From: Pseudomonas putida
Lineage (GTDB): Bacteria; Pseudomonadota; Gammaproteobacteria; Pseudomonadales; Pseudomonadaceae
Assembly (NCBI RefSeq): GCF_002025705.1
Contig: NZ_CP018846.1
Location: 4,331,501 to 4,395,500 of the forward strand
Reading direction: 5' to 3'
DNA length: 64,000 nt
The notes beneath the pieces were generated by a model. The model had not been told where the DNA came from. It saw only the letters and a program-made list of their open reading frames with translations, and ran no database searches. Of the stretch, positions 33,589-42,059 are shown in pieces. The position numbers and the translations under genes are program-made. Position 1 is the stretch's first letter, and every line of letters starts with the position of its first letter.

Positions 33589-33746
33589 GTGAGAGCGCTT
33601 TGGCTTGGCCCACGCTTGTGATTCGAGATTACGGCCCTCATCCAACTGTTCGGGCTCTCGCCAAAGTGGAACGGTGAATGGCAGCTTTTGCTCCCACACG
33701 TGCTCAAGGCACCTCGGGCTATCAGCTTGCCATTCACCGCTCTCAC
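33589..33746. repeat. Nested inverted repeats upstream of the IS110 transposase
   Basis: GTGAGAGCG (33589-33597) pairs with CGCTCTCAC (33738-33746), and inside it CGGTGAATGGCA (33672-33683) pairs with TGCCATTCACCG (33728-33739). The region lies between the transposase start and the end of the element and is the kind of structured non-coding segment that recent work links to guide RNAs of IS110 elements. No RNA gene can be proven from sequence alone. Confidence 0.6.
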
Positions 33747-33775
33747 TTCAGATTCTATTCCCTCGCCAAGACACA

Positions 33776-33855
33776 AGCGGGCTCGCCCGCGAACACCGGC
33801 GCAGCCGGTGCCATGCACCGTGTTGGATTCTTCGCGGGCAAGCCCGCTCCCACAG
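33776..33855. repeat. REP hairpin pair between IS110 and receptor gene
   Basis: GCGGGCTCGCCCGCGAA and the opposing TTCGCGGGCAAGCCCGCTCC surround ACCGGCGCAGCCGGTG, itself a small hairpin. The rest of 33856-33969 is the leader of the receptor gene. Confidence 0.85.
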
Positions 33856-33969
33856 AAATCGCTACACCGACGAAATTTTTTTTCCAACCCGGTTCCCTTT
33901 TCCTCGTTTCGTTCGGTTTACCCCGCATACGACACCTCACAACCCACCGTAACGATTCCAGGGACCAGC

Positions 33970-36411
33970 ATGCCGAAGCCCCTCCACCCCGCTTATCGTC
34001 TGGCGCTAGCCGCGCCGCTTTCGTTCTGCGCCGTCGCGCCACTGATGCTGCCTGCCACCCTGGCGCATGCCGAACAGGCCGCCAATGCCCAGATGAACTT
34101 CGACATCGCCCCCGGCTCGCTCGCCGGTGCGCTCAACCAGTTCAGTAGCCAGGCCGGCATCTACCTGGCCGGCAGCAATGCATTGGCCGCCGGCAAGACC
34201 AGTCAGGGCCTGCAAGGCCGCTACAACGTCACCCAGGGCTTGGCCCGCCTGCTTCAGGGCAGTGGCTTGCAGGCCGTGCCACAGGGCACTGCCGGCTATG
34301 TGCTGCAACCGTCCGCCGACGGCAGCGCGCTGCAGCTCGATGCCACCACGGTCAATGCCGCCGCCCTGCTCGTCAGCAACGGCCAGAGCGACAGCGGTTA
34401 CCGCGCCGTGGCCAGCGCCACCGCCAGCAAGACCAGCAGTGCACTGGCCGACATCCCGCGTTCGGTTTCGGTGGTGACTCGCCAGCGCATGGACGACCAG
34501 CAGTCGCAGACCCTGACCGAAGTGCTCGGCTACGTGCCTGGCATTTTCTCGCCACCTTTCGCTGGTGGTGACGGGCAAGCAGGCGACCTGTTCTTCATCC
34601 GCGGCTTCAACGCCACCGACTATGGCTATGGCCTGCTGCGCGACGGGCTGCGGGTGCAGGGCAACCGTTACGACACCAGCAGCGAACCCTACGGTCTGGA
34701 GCGAGTGGAAGTGTTCCGTGGCCCGACCTCGATCCTGTATGGCGAAAACGCCCCGGGTGGTGTAGTCAATCTGGTCAGCAAACGCCCCACCGCCGAAGCC
34801 CGAGGTGAAGTGCAACTCAGCTATGGCTCGTACAATCGCCGCCAACTCGGGGTCGACGTCTCTGGCCCGTTGACCGACCAAGGCAATATCCTCGGTCGCC
34901 TGGTGATGATGGGCCGCAAGTCCGATACTCAAATCGACCAACAGCCCGACGACCGAATGTACATTGCGCCGTCGCTGACCCTGAACTTCGACGAGTTCAA
35001 CAGCCTGACCGTGCTGGCCACCTATCAGCGCGACCGCACGCTGATGGAACTGGGCTACCCCGCCGCCGGCACGTTGCTGCACAACCCCAACGGCAAGATC
35101 GACAAGGACCAGCTGTCCGGCAACCCGGACTGGGATAACTTCGAACGCGAAACCTGGAGCCTGGGTTACGAGTTCAGCCACCGCTTCAACGACACCTGGC
35201 AATTCCGCCAGAACTCGCGTTACCTGCAGTCGCGCATCGACCGCCAGGAAATGTGGCCCGGCAACCTCAACAATGGCGGCTTCGGCACCACCCTGAGCAA
35301 CCAGGCCTACGACCGCTACAACAAGTCCATCGCCTACTCGCTGGACAACCAGCTTGAAGGCCACTTCATCGATGGTGCTTTCGAGCACACGGTGCTGGTG
35401 GGCGCGAGCCTGGACCGCACGTCCTTCAACCAGGACTGGGACGCCGGCAACGGCGGCACCATCAACGTGTTCAACCCGGTGTGGAACGGCAAGCCGAGCA
35501 CGCCGCTGCATGTGCAGAACGCCCTGCTCGAGCAGACCATGTACGGCCTGTACAGCCAGCTGCAGACCAAGGTCGACCACTGGGTGCTGCTGCTCGGCGG
35601 GCGCCTGGACCGGGTCAACAGCCAGTTCCGCAACAAGGCCGGCACCCTCAATGCCGAAGCCGACATGGACAACTGGGACAGCGATTTCACCTGGCAGACC
35701 GGCGTGATGTACCAGTTCGACAACGGGCTGTCGCCGTACTTCAGCTACTCCACGGCCTTCGCCCCGACCCAGCAGACCGAAAGCAAGAGCGGCCCGCTGG
35801 ACCCGACTACCAGCGAGCAGTACGAGGTGGGTATCAAGTACGAGCCCAAGGGCTGGAACACTGCGTTCACCGCATCGGTGTACGACCTGCGCAAGAAAGA
35901 CGACGTGCTGTACGACGCTGCCGTGGGTGACTATCGCCAGATCGGCGCCAGCCGCGCCAAGGGCGTGGAACTGGAACTCAACAGCGACCTGAGCGAGAAC
36001 CTCAACCTGACTGCCGCCTACACCTACACCGACTCACGCATTACCAAGGACGTGGCCGGGTCGCTGTATGAAGACCACCAGATGACCGGCGTGCCGCGCA
36101 ACCAGGCCTCGGTCTGGAGCACCTATCGCTTTCGTGATGGTTTGCTCAAAGGGCTGCAGATCGGAGGCGGCGTGCGGCATTTCGACAGTACCTTCGCGTA
36201 CACCCCGGCCAACCTGTACGGCAAGCTCGATACCGGTGATGTGACGTTGATAGACGCCAAGGTCGGGTATGAGATCGATGACAACTGGTCGGTCGAGGTC
36301 AATGCCCGCAACCTGTTCGACAAGGAATACGTGGCGGGTTGCAACAACGCCGGGCGTTGCTACTGGGGTGAGGAGCGCACGCTGCTAGGCACGGTTACGC
36401 TGCGCTGGTAG
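33970..36411 (+). CDS. TonB-dependent siderophore receptor with STN signalling domain
   Basis: An 813-residue outer-membrane receptor. A signal peptide (to about residue 36, TLAHA) leads to an N-terminal STN domain (MNFDIAPGSLAGALNQFSSQ, about 42-115) that signals to FecR, then the plug (IPRSVSVVTRQRMDDQQ, VLGYVPGIF, ERVEVFRGPTSILYGENAPG) and a 22-strand barrel ending in RNLFDKEYVAGCNNAG and a terminal aromatic (TLRW), required for barrel assembly. It resembles ferrioxamine/ferrichrome receptors (FoxA, FiuA) rather than citrate FecA. Its likely partners are the FecIR genes at 30984-32484; the insertion and REP pair now separate it. Confidence 0.92.
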   Translation: MPKPLHPAYRLALAAPLSFCAVAPLMLPATLAHAEQAANAQMNFDIAPGSLAGALNQFSSQAGIYLAGSNALAAGKTSQGLQGRYNVTQGLARLLQGSGLQAVPQGTAGYVLQPSADGSALQLDATTVNAAALLVSNGQSDSGYRAVASATASKTSSALADIPRSVSVVTRQRMDDQQSQTLTEVLGYVPGIFSPPFAGGDGQAGDLFFIRGFNATDYGYGLLRDGLRVQGNRYDTSSEPYGLERVEVFRGPTSILYGENAPGGVVNLVSKRPTAEARGEVQLSYGSYNRRQLGVDVSGPLTDQGNILGRLVMMGRKSDTQIDQQPDDRMYIAPSLTLNFDEFNSLTVLATYQRDRTLMELGYPAAGTLLHNPNGKIDKDQLSGNPDWDNFERETWSLGYEFSHRFNDTWQFRQNSRYLQSRIDRQEMWPGNLNNGGFGTTLSNQAYDRYNKSIAYSLDNQLEGHFIDGAFEHTVLVGASLDRTSFNQDWDAGNGGTINVFNPVWNGKPSTPLHVQNALLEQTMYGLYSQLQTKVDHWVLLLGGRLDRVNSQFRNKAGTLNAEADMDNWDSDFTWQTGVMYQFDNGLSPYFSYSTAFAPTQQTESKSGPLDPTTSEQYEVGIKYEPKGWNTAFTASVYDLRKKDDVLYDAAVGDYRQIGASRAKGVELELNSDLSENLNLTAAYTYTDSRITKDVAGSLYEDHQMTGVPRNQASVWSTYRFRDGLLKGLQIGGGVRHFDSTFAYTPANLYGKLDTGDVTLIDAKVGYEIDDNWSVEVNARNLFDKEYVAGCNNAGRCYWGEERTLLGTVTLRW

Positions 36412-36423
36412 AAGCGACACCCT

Positions 36424-36545
36424 ACCTGTGGGAGCGGCCTTGTGTCGCGAAAGGGGTGCAAAGCAGCCCCAGGATTTCAACGCTGATGCACCTCTCGCCG
36501 GGGCTGCTGCGCAGCCCTTTCGCGACACAAGGCCGCTCCCACAAG
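36424..36545. repeat. REP hairpin pair, GTGTCGCGA type
   Basis: Inverted units ACCTGTGGGAGCGGCCTTGT and the right arm ending CGGCCGCTCCCACAAGG-like sequence follow the receptor stop by 12 bases, with a central TTTCAACGCTGATGCAC spacer. Confidence 0.88.
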
Positions 36546-36641
36546 GTTGAGCACTCGCCGGGACGCCCATGCGCGTGATCACCGGCGCCATCCCGTCCCC
36601 TGCAACAGCGTGCACGCCAAGATGAAGTGGCTCGAAGCCAA

Positions 36642-36678
36642 CAAAAGCCCCCGGCCATTTGCATGACCGGGGGCTTTG
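36642..36678. terminator. Rho-independent terminator before the YhfL-like gene
   Basis: AAAGCCCCCGG (36644-36654) and CCGGGGGCTTT (36667-36677) form a perfect 11-bp stem. It lies 40 bases beyond the 3' end of the small lipoprotein gene and can also stop readthrough from the receptor side. Confidence 0.85.
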
Positions 36679-36717
36679 GATCAGGCCGCTAGCGGCGAGA
36701 TCTGGGGTTCACCAGGC

Positions 36718-36909
36718 TTACTGCTGCTGAGGCAGCTTGTCGATCGGGCCGCAGCCACCGATGACCTTGGAGATGGAAACCGAAGGGTGGAACAGGTAGT
36801 CGTACGAGCAGTTTTTCTGCTGGTTGTAGACTTGGCCAGTGCAGCCCGACAGCAGGGCAACGCCGGATACGACAGCAACGGCGACAGTGGCCTTGAACAG
36901 CTTTTTCAT
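36718..36909 (-). CDS. Small lipoprotein, YhfL-like (DUF4223)
   Basis: A 63-residue lipoprotein. The signal peptide ends in the lipobox LLSGC (Cys at residue 23), and the mature part GCTGQVYNQQKNCSYDYLFH followed by PSVSISKVIGGCGP is the DUF4223/YhfL motif, a short E. coli outer-membrane-associated lipoprotein of unknown function. The ATG at 36909 has AAGGA at a good distance. It is a single gene with its own terminator. Confidence 0.87.
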   Translation of the reverse strand: MKKLFKATVAVAVVSGVALLSGCTGQVYNQQKNCSYDYLFHPSVSISKVIGGCGPIDKLPQQQ

Positions 36910-37169
36910 ACTAAGTCCTTTAAATGCTTCATCTTCGGCCATCTTTCTGATGGCGGCGGGATGATACAGAACCCAGGCATTGGATCCAAGTCGCAAAAGC
37001 TGCTGCAGGTACAGCGCATGTCTCGATGCCGACGCGGTCGGTGTGGGAGCTGGCTTGCCGGCGAAGGGCAGCACAGCAGCCCCAGAGGACCATGAGTCCA
37101 TGCCTGACGGGCAACCGAAAGCGCGATAGTCTAGGCGCCTGCCTTCGCACTGCCCAACAAGCGTTTCCC

Positions 37170-37666
37170 ATGCTCGGCGTCACCGACTACGGCGCGTTCG
37201 TCATTGCCTTCATCATCGTGCTGGCCATCCCGGGGCCTGGCAATTTCGCCCTGATTACCGCCACCGGCAAGGGCGGCATGGCGGCAACCTGCGGGTGATC
37301 CTGGGTGACCAGGTGCTGTTGTGGCTGGCCGTAGCCGGCGGCGCCCCTCGCGCCAGCCGCATGGACAACGGCCACTACCTGCGCCAGACCATGATGATCA
37401 CCCTGCTCAACCCCAAGGCGATCATGTTCTACATGGCCTTCTTCCCGCTGTTCGTCGACCCGGTGAAGCACCAGGGGCTGGTGACCTTTGGCTTCCTTGC
37501 CGCCACCGTGGCAGTGGTGACCTTCCTGTACGGGTTGATTGCGGTGGTGCTGACGCATCTGCTGGCCGAGCGTATGCGGGCCAATCCACGGATCGCCAAC
37601 ATGTTCGAGCGGTTGGCGGGGGCGTGCCTGGTCGGGTTCGGCATCAAGCTGGCGGCGATGAGATAG
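37170..37666 (+). pseudogene. Decayed LysE/RhtB-family exporter gene
   Basis: The N-terminal part MLGVTDYGAFVIAFIIVLAI then PGPGNFALITATGKGG is typical LysE-family sequence, but after MAATCG a TGA follows because one G is missing in the GGGGTG expected there. The second reading frame resumes at ILGDQVLLWLAVAGG and then jumps to APRASRMDNG, so roughly 35 residues between the second and third helices are gone. About 10 further residues are missing before MAATCG. The C-terminal half (LNPKAIMFYMAFFPLFVDPV onward) is well preserved. Together this is a frameshifted and internally deleted amino acid exporter, not two genes. Confidence 0.85.
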
Positions 37667-37708
37667 GGGGAGGCCAAGGGATCGCCTTGGTTTTTGCGTG
37701 GGCAGTGA

Positions 37709-37902
37709 GATCGAGCGCCGCCCGCGCGGCGCATCGCGGATGAATCCGCTCCTACATCTGTTTCGAGCCAGTCTATCCTGCGCCAGATGAGCTGCCCGCC
37801 TTGCGCCAAGGGCGGACAAAGGTGACTTCACAGGAAAAACTGGCCCGAAACAGATGTAGGAGCGGATTCATCCGCGATGCGCCGCGCGGGCGGCGCTCGA
37901 TC
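37709..37902. repeat. 57-bp perfect inverted repeat (extended REP pair)
   Basis: 37709-37765 and 37846-37902 are exact reverse complements over all 57 bases; with one mismatch the pairing continues six bases further inward. The centre of each arm is the GGATGAATCC REP type. The 80-base loop holds no gene. Together these form one very stable hairpin between the decayed lysE gene and the convergent DUF945-like gene. Confidence 0.93.
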
Positions 37903-37940
37903 ACACAGGCGCTAAAAACCTCTAGACAGGCGCTACACCG

Positions 37941-39155
37941 TCAGTTGGTTTCCAGCTCGTAGGCCTTGCTCACGAAAAGCGCCGCGAACAGGCTCTTGCC
38001 TTCCTTGAAGGTGTACGTTTCCTCGAACTTGCCATCCTCGACCAGCTTCTGCCCGATGGCACACTCCGAATCGCTGTGGTTCTTGCCCTTGGCACCAAAG
38101 TCACTGCTCCAGGTCGACAGCCCGACCTCGTCACAGAACGCCGCGAACTTCGCCTTCGGTGCGCCCTCCTGGAAGGCGCTGTACGCTTGCTTGAGCGGCT
38201 TGAAGCCGCTGTAGCTCACGCTGTAGTTCTCGACCTTGGCCTTGCGCGCAAAGCCGCTCACCGCTTCAGCCAGCACGGCCTGGCCAGTGAACGAGCTGTA
38301 GGCGCCGACGATCAGGCCGCTCAGGGCATTCTTGAGCTGAAGCTCGACATCGTCGAGCTCTGGCAGCGACTGGAAGTCGGCCTTGCGCACGATCTGGCCG
38401 ACCTTCGAGCCGTCGTTGCGGTGCGTCACGACGAATTCCATCGAACCCTCACCATCGCCGGAGCGCTGAAGGGTGAAGTCCAGATCGACCGTGGTGCCGT
38501 ATTCACCGGTGCTGCTGACCAGGAACGCGCCCGTCACCGGCTGGCGTACTGCCAGGTTGGCGCCCCAGGCGAAGTCCGACTGGGTGGCACGGCCATTGGC
38601 GGTCAGCTCGGCACGCGGCTGGATCTCGTCGTTGACGTCCGAAACCAGCACCAGCTCGGCACCTTTGCGCGACACGTAGGGGTTGGCCATCTGCATGCCG
38701 ATCAGCTGGATGTGGATCTTGCCGTCCTTGCTGTCGCCCTCATGGGCCAGTTTCAGCGCATCGGCCTTCAGGTACACACCTGCGGTGTAGCGGCTGGCGG
38801 TGGCATTGAGCTGGTACTTGGCCCAGCCGGCCAGGCCCTCTTCCGGCGAACCGCCACGGGCCGATTCGAACAGGCCCTGCAGGCCACGCATGAATTGCTC
38901 GGCACCGTTGGTCTGCGCCGCCGCCATGCGGATCTCGGGGTCGGCCACGGTCAGGTTGCCGGAGAACGCCGAGTAGGAGATATCGCCTTCGGACAGCACG
39001 TCTTCCAGGAAGTAGCGTTCCTTGAAGTCCTCGTAATAGGCCATCGCGGCCTTCTTGCCCGAGCTTGAGAGCAGCGCGTAACCGCCGCCCAGCGCCAGCA
39101 CTGCCGCCGCGACACCGCCAATCAGCAGCTGCTTCTTGTTCATCTGTTTAGTCAT
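37941..39155 (-). CDS. YdgA/DUF945-like membrane-anchored protein
   Basis: A 404-residue protein with one N-terminal transmembrane segment (LLIGGVAAAVLALGGGYALL, about 10-29) and a long periplasmic part built of beta-strands. Two Cys lie near the C-terminus (FCDEVG and ECAIG). It looks like a shorter relative of the YdgA/DUF945 family, and the protein at 55090-56598 is a full-length member in the same window. It is last of a three-gene envelope operon: stop of the preceding gene is 10 bases away. Function unknown; a periplasmic or envelope-assembly role is inferred. Confidence 0.72.
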   Translation of the reverse strand: MTKQMNKKQLLIGGVAAAVLALGGGYALLSSSGKKAAMAYYEDFKERYFLEDVLSEGDISYSAFSGNLTVADPEIRMAAAQTNGAEQFMRGLQGLFESARGGSPEEGLAGWAKYQLNATASRYTAGVYLKADALKLAHEGDSKDGKIHIQLIGMQMANPYVSRKGAELVLVSDVNDEIQPRAELTANGRATQSDFAWGANLAVRQPVTGAFLVSSTGEYGTTVDLDFTLQRSGDGEGSMEFVVTHRNDGSKVGQIVRKADFQSLPELDDVELQLKNALSGLIVGAYSSFTGQAVLAEAVSGFARKAKVENYSVSYSGFKPLKQAYSAFQEGAPKAKFAAFCDEVGLSTWSSDFGAKGKNHSDSECAIGQKLVEDGKFEETYTFKEGKSLFAALFVSKAYELETN

Positions 39156-39165
39156 GGTGTTTGCC

Positions 39166-41184
39166 TCACTGGACCTGGGCGGAAGCGTTCTTCCAGTCGT
39201 TCACGTACCGTTGGGAGACCTCTGGGGTCCAGCTGAAGTCGATGCCTGCGCCGGGGAACTCCCTGGCCAACACGGCGCCGAAGGACACCTGATCGGCACA
39301 CTTGTCCTGCTTGCAGGCCTGTGGCTCACCGATGCCGTAGGCACGGTAGGTCGGGATGGCCCGGCCATCTTCCAGCGGGTAGTACGGCGTGGCGTTGGCC
39401 ACACGGGCGACATACCAGCCTTCGCCATATTCTTCCTCGGCGACCAGGCGGCCCTTGCTCGGGAAGTCGATGCTGTAGAAGTCACCTTGCTTGCCGGTTA
39501 CATGCACCATCATCGGCGCGACACTGGCCGACGAGCCTGGGTCTTGCAGGGCCAGTGGCGAGCCGATGCGCACGGTGATACCGGCCATCTGCGCCAGGGC
39601 TTCGGTTTCGCGGCCCTTGAACTCGCCCATGCCGGCCTGCAGCTGCTCATAACGCGCCAGCACACGGGTGTGCACGCGGGCCAGTTCGGCCTGACGCTGG
39701 CGCTCTTCGCGCAGGCGCTCCTGTTCACGCTGAGCCGTCCAGTTGGTGCCTTCGCGCACATCGAAGTACAGGCCGTTGCGGTTGAGGCCAATGCGGTTGC
39801 GGACGATCTTCTGCGCGTTGTCATTCCAGCCATTGGCCGCGATCGCCTGCAGGTTTTTCGCGATAAGCAACGTGGCCACGTCGGTGGTGCTCGGCGAAGT
39901 GGCCTTGATCAACTCGAACACTTCGACCGCAGCATCTCGGTACTTGGCAGCATCCAGTGCGAACGACTCGTCGGGGGTTACCGCGACGTAGTAAGGGTCG
40001 TTGCTGAACGGGCGCAGTGCACCCCAGTTCGAACGTTGGAAGGTCAGATACACCTTCATCTGCCGAGCAGGGATCTCACCGACCAGGAAGGCTGCCTGGT
40101 CCGCTTCCGGGGACAGGTAGGCCACCGCTTTGTTCTTCACCGCGGCTTCGAGGTTCTTGTTGAAAATCAGCGTGCTCGGGTGAACGTAGACACGGTTCCA
40201 GTTATCGCCACGGTAGGTGGCGGGCACTTTCCAGGACAGTTTCTCGAAGCTGCCCTCACCGAAGCCGGATGCCGGGCACGGCATGGCCGGGGTGGCGCCG
40301 AATGCCAGGTTGTCACCGTCGTTGATGGTCGAGGTGCTGAGTACCCACTTGCAACCAGAAGCGTCGGTGATCTGCATCAACTTCGGGTTTTGCAGTACCA
40401 GAGAACGGCCGAAATCCGCGCTGGGGGCAGCAGCAATGGCCGAAGCGGGGGCAGGTGCCGGAGCAGCTGCTGGCGCTTCGGCTACAGGTGCCGGAGCAGC
40501 TGCTGGCGCTTCGGCTACAGGTGCCGGAGCAGCCGGTGCTTCTGCCTTGGCAGGCTCGGCAGCAGGGGCTGGCGCTGCGGCCACCGGTGCTGGAGCAGCC
40601 GGTACTTCTACCTTTGCAGGCTCGGCAGCAGGGGCTGGCGCTGCCGCCACTGGTGCTGGAGCGGCCGGTGCTTCTGCCTTGGCAGGCTCGGCAGCAGGAG
40701 CTGGCGCTGCGGCCACCGGTGCTGGAGCGGCCGGTGCTTCTGCCTTGGCAGGCTCGGCAGCAGGGGCCGGAGCAGTAACAGGTGCCGGCGCTGGCGCAGA
40801 TGCTACCGCCGCTTGCGCTGGCGCGGCAGGTGCTGCGGCAGGCGCCGCGGCGAGCGTTACCAGGCCCAGGTTGGACGCCGTGCCCGAGCCGCTGGCGAAG
40901 AGCTTGCCAGTGCCGTCAACGGCCTTCCAGGAGACCTTCGCCGTCGCACAGTCCTTGGCGAACACGAACGGCAGCTTGGTCAGCAAGCCCGAGAGCAGCG
41001 CCTGGTCGTCCCAGGCCGGGCGGGTGATGGTCATTTCGACGTCAGGCTTGCACCAGTTGCTGGCGTCCCCTGGCACTTCGACCTTGATGTTGTCTTTCTT
41101 CGAAAAGGCCAGCTCGTGGGCGAACGCCTGCGGTACCAGACCACAAGCGCCGATCACAGCCAGCGTGAGCGCGTGCTTTTTCAT
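39166..41184 (-). CDS. Exported protein with Ala/Pro-rich 22-residue repeats
   Basis: A 672-residue protein with a Sec signal peptide (MKKHALTLAVIGACGLVPQAFA, cleavage at about 22). Domains in order: an N-terminal domain with two Cys (45 and 79), a long flexible linker of Ala, Pro and Glu/Lys (about 112-255) made of four 22-residue repeats and two 11-residue repeats, a middle domain with two Cys and EEYGEGW-type aromatic strands, a coiled segment REQERLREERQRQAEL (about 480-500), and a C-terminal domain. The linker could span the periplasm or cell wall. I do not recognise the family. It lies between an SH3-domain protein gene and a DUF945-like gene in one operon. Confidence 0.78.
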   Translation of the reverse strand: MKKHALTLAVIGACGLVPQAFAHELAFSKKDNIKVEVPGDASNWCKPDVEMTITRPAWDDQALLSGLLTKLPFVFAKDCATAKVSWKAVDGTGKLFASGSGTASNLGLVTLAAAPAAAPAAPAQAAVASAPAPAPVTAPAPAAEPAKAEAPAAPAPVAAAPAPAAEPAKAEAPAAPAPVAAAPAPAAEPAKVEVPAAPAPVAAAPAPAAEPAKAEAPAAPAPVAEAPAAAPAPVAEAPAAAPAPAPASAIAAAPSADFGRSLVLQNPKLMQITDASGCKWVLSTSTINDGDNLAFGATPAMPCPASGFGEGSFEKLSWKVPATYRGDNWNRVYVHPSTLIFNKNLEAAVKNKAVAYLSPEADQAAFLVGEIPARQMKVYLTFQRSNWGALRPFSNDPYYVAVTPDESFALDAAKYRDAAVEVFELIKATSPSTTDVATLLIAKNLQAIAANGWNDNAQKIVRNRIGLNRNGLYFDVREGTNWTAQREQERLREERQRQAELARVHTRVLARYEQLQAGMGEFKGRETEALAQMAGITVRIGSPLALQDPGSSASVAPMMVHVTGKQGDFYSIDFPSKGRLVAEEEYGEGWYVARVANATPYYPLEDGRAIPTYRAYGIGEPQACKQDKCADQVSFGAVLAREFPGAGIDFSWTPEVSQRYVNDWKNASAQVQ
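40474..40770 (-). repeat. Tandem repeats of 66 and 33 bases inside the coding region
   Basis: Four 66-base units encode PAPAAEPAKAEAP followed by AAPAPVAAA (residues 139-226), then two 33-base units encode PAAAPAPVAEA (227-237 and a partial next). Unit 3 reads PAKVEVPA instead of PAKAEAPA. Such direct repeats are prone to length change by slipped replication. Confidence 0.88.
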
Positions 41185-41192
41185 GGAGTTCC

Positions 41193-42050
41193 TCAGATCA
41201 GTTCCCAGGTGCCGTTGGCTTGTTTGCAGAAGGTGTTCTGCTCCTGCTCGGTCTGCCCGCCTTGCGACTGCAGGCTGACGGTGACCGGGCGGCAGGCGGC
41301 CTCGGCGGCCACGGTCTGGGTTGGCAGCGACTGGATCGAATCGAGGTCGAAGCCTTGGGTTTCCTTGCTGGCAGCAACATCCAGGTCGTCCAGGTTGACG
41401 GCCGGGGTCACGCGCTTGGCGACGGCCTGGGCCTTCGGTTCGACGTAGTTCTTGTGCACATAGCCGACGGTCACGCCCTTGCGCCCGACCAGGACCCAGT
41501 CGCCGGTGGAGCCGACGGCAGTGAACTCGGTGTGGTTCTTCAGGCTGCCAACTTTCTCGCCGCTCGGGTTGGGCGCGGCACGCACGTTGAGGTTGTCGCT
41601 GATGGTGACGTAAGGCTCGTTGATCAACTTCATCGACGGCACCGCCTGGATCTTCGGCGCGCGCTTGACCTGGACCTGTTGGGTCTTGGTGTATTCCTTG
41701 CCCGGGGTGATCTGCGCGGTGGCGCCAGAGTGGTCGGACTTCCAGGTCACCGGCTGGGCACTGGCAGTGGCCGGCTGGCTCAGTACTTCCTGAGTGCGCA
41801 GCGCCAGCGCTTGCTGGTCCTTCTCATCGAGGTGGTGGCCGATGCGGTTGCCGACATAGGCGCCAATACCACCGGCAATCAGGGCGGCGGCGATCTTGCC
41901 GTTGCCACTGCCCATGGTCGAGCCGATGGCCACACCGGCCAGGCCACCGATCACGGTGCCCGCTTGCTCTTTGCTGATCCCGAGCTGTGCGCAGGCCGTG
42001 GTAGAGGCGATGGCGACCGCCAAGAGGGAAGCGACGAATTTCTTACGCAA
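41193..42050 (-). CDS. Glycine-zipper and SH3-domain envelope protein
   Basis: A 285-residue protein. An N-terminal signal (RKKFVASLLAVAIASTTACA) ends near a Cys that may be lipidated, although the lipobox (TTAC) is weak. A glycine-zipper 2TM-like segment (GTVIGGLAGVAIGSTMGSGN, then AGGIGAYVGNRIGHHLD) is followed by a bacterial SH3 domain (INEPYVTISDNLNVRAAPNP and GWVLVGRKGVTVGYVHKNYV-like text, about 150-215). The start is taken at TTG 42050, which has TGGAG 8 bases upstream; GTG at 42059 is the alternative. It is first in the three-gene operon. Peptidoglycan binding is inferred from the SH3 domain. Confidence 0.8.
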   Translation of the reverse strand: MRKKFVASLLAVAIASTTACAQLGISKEQAGTVIGGLAGVAIGSTMGSGNGKIAAALIAGGIGAYVGNRIGHHLDEKDQQALALRTQEVLSQPATASAQPVTWKSDHSGATAQITPGKEYTKTQQVQVKRAPKIQAVPSMKLINEPYVTISDNLNVRAAPNPSGEKVGSLKNHTEFTAVGSTGDWVLVGRKGVTVGYVHKNYVEPKAQAVAKRVTPAVNLDDLDVAASKETQGFDLDSIQSLPTQTVAAEAACRPVTVSLQSQGGQTEQEQNTFCKQANGTWELI

Positions 42051-42059
42051 GTGGAGCAC

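Larger units (their letters stand above)
32628..33746 (-). mobile_element. IS110-family insertion sequence
   Basis: One transposase gene (32628-33563) plus about 180 bases of upstream non-coding DNA with nested inverted repeats. The ends are not resolvable by eye, because IS110 elements lack terminal inverted repeats and make no target duplication; the given limits are the transposase stop and the end of the nested repeat at 33746. It is flanked on both sides by REP units, a known target class for Pseudomonas IS110 relatives, and it separates fecR from its receptor gene. Confidence 0.8.

Noticed and set aside
33856..33969. Fur box in front of the TonB-dependent receptor
   Set aside because: No 19-base match was found; control is more likely through the FecI-type sigma factor.
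37295..37666. Second half of the lysE region as a separate complete gene
   Set aside because: It lacks the first two helices, begins in the middle of a conserved LysE block, and the preceding frame supplies the missing N-terminus; frameshift plus deletion explains it better.
39136..41448. Plus-strand frame of 770 codons over the repeat protein gene
   Set aside because: The Gly/Ser/Cys/Arg repeats are the mirror image of the Ala/Pro repeat coding region; the minus-strand protein has a signal peptide and good neighbours in an operon.
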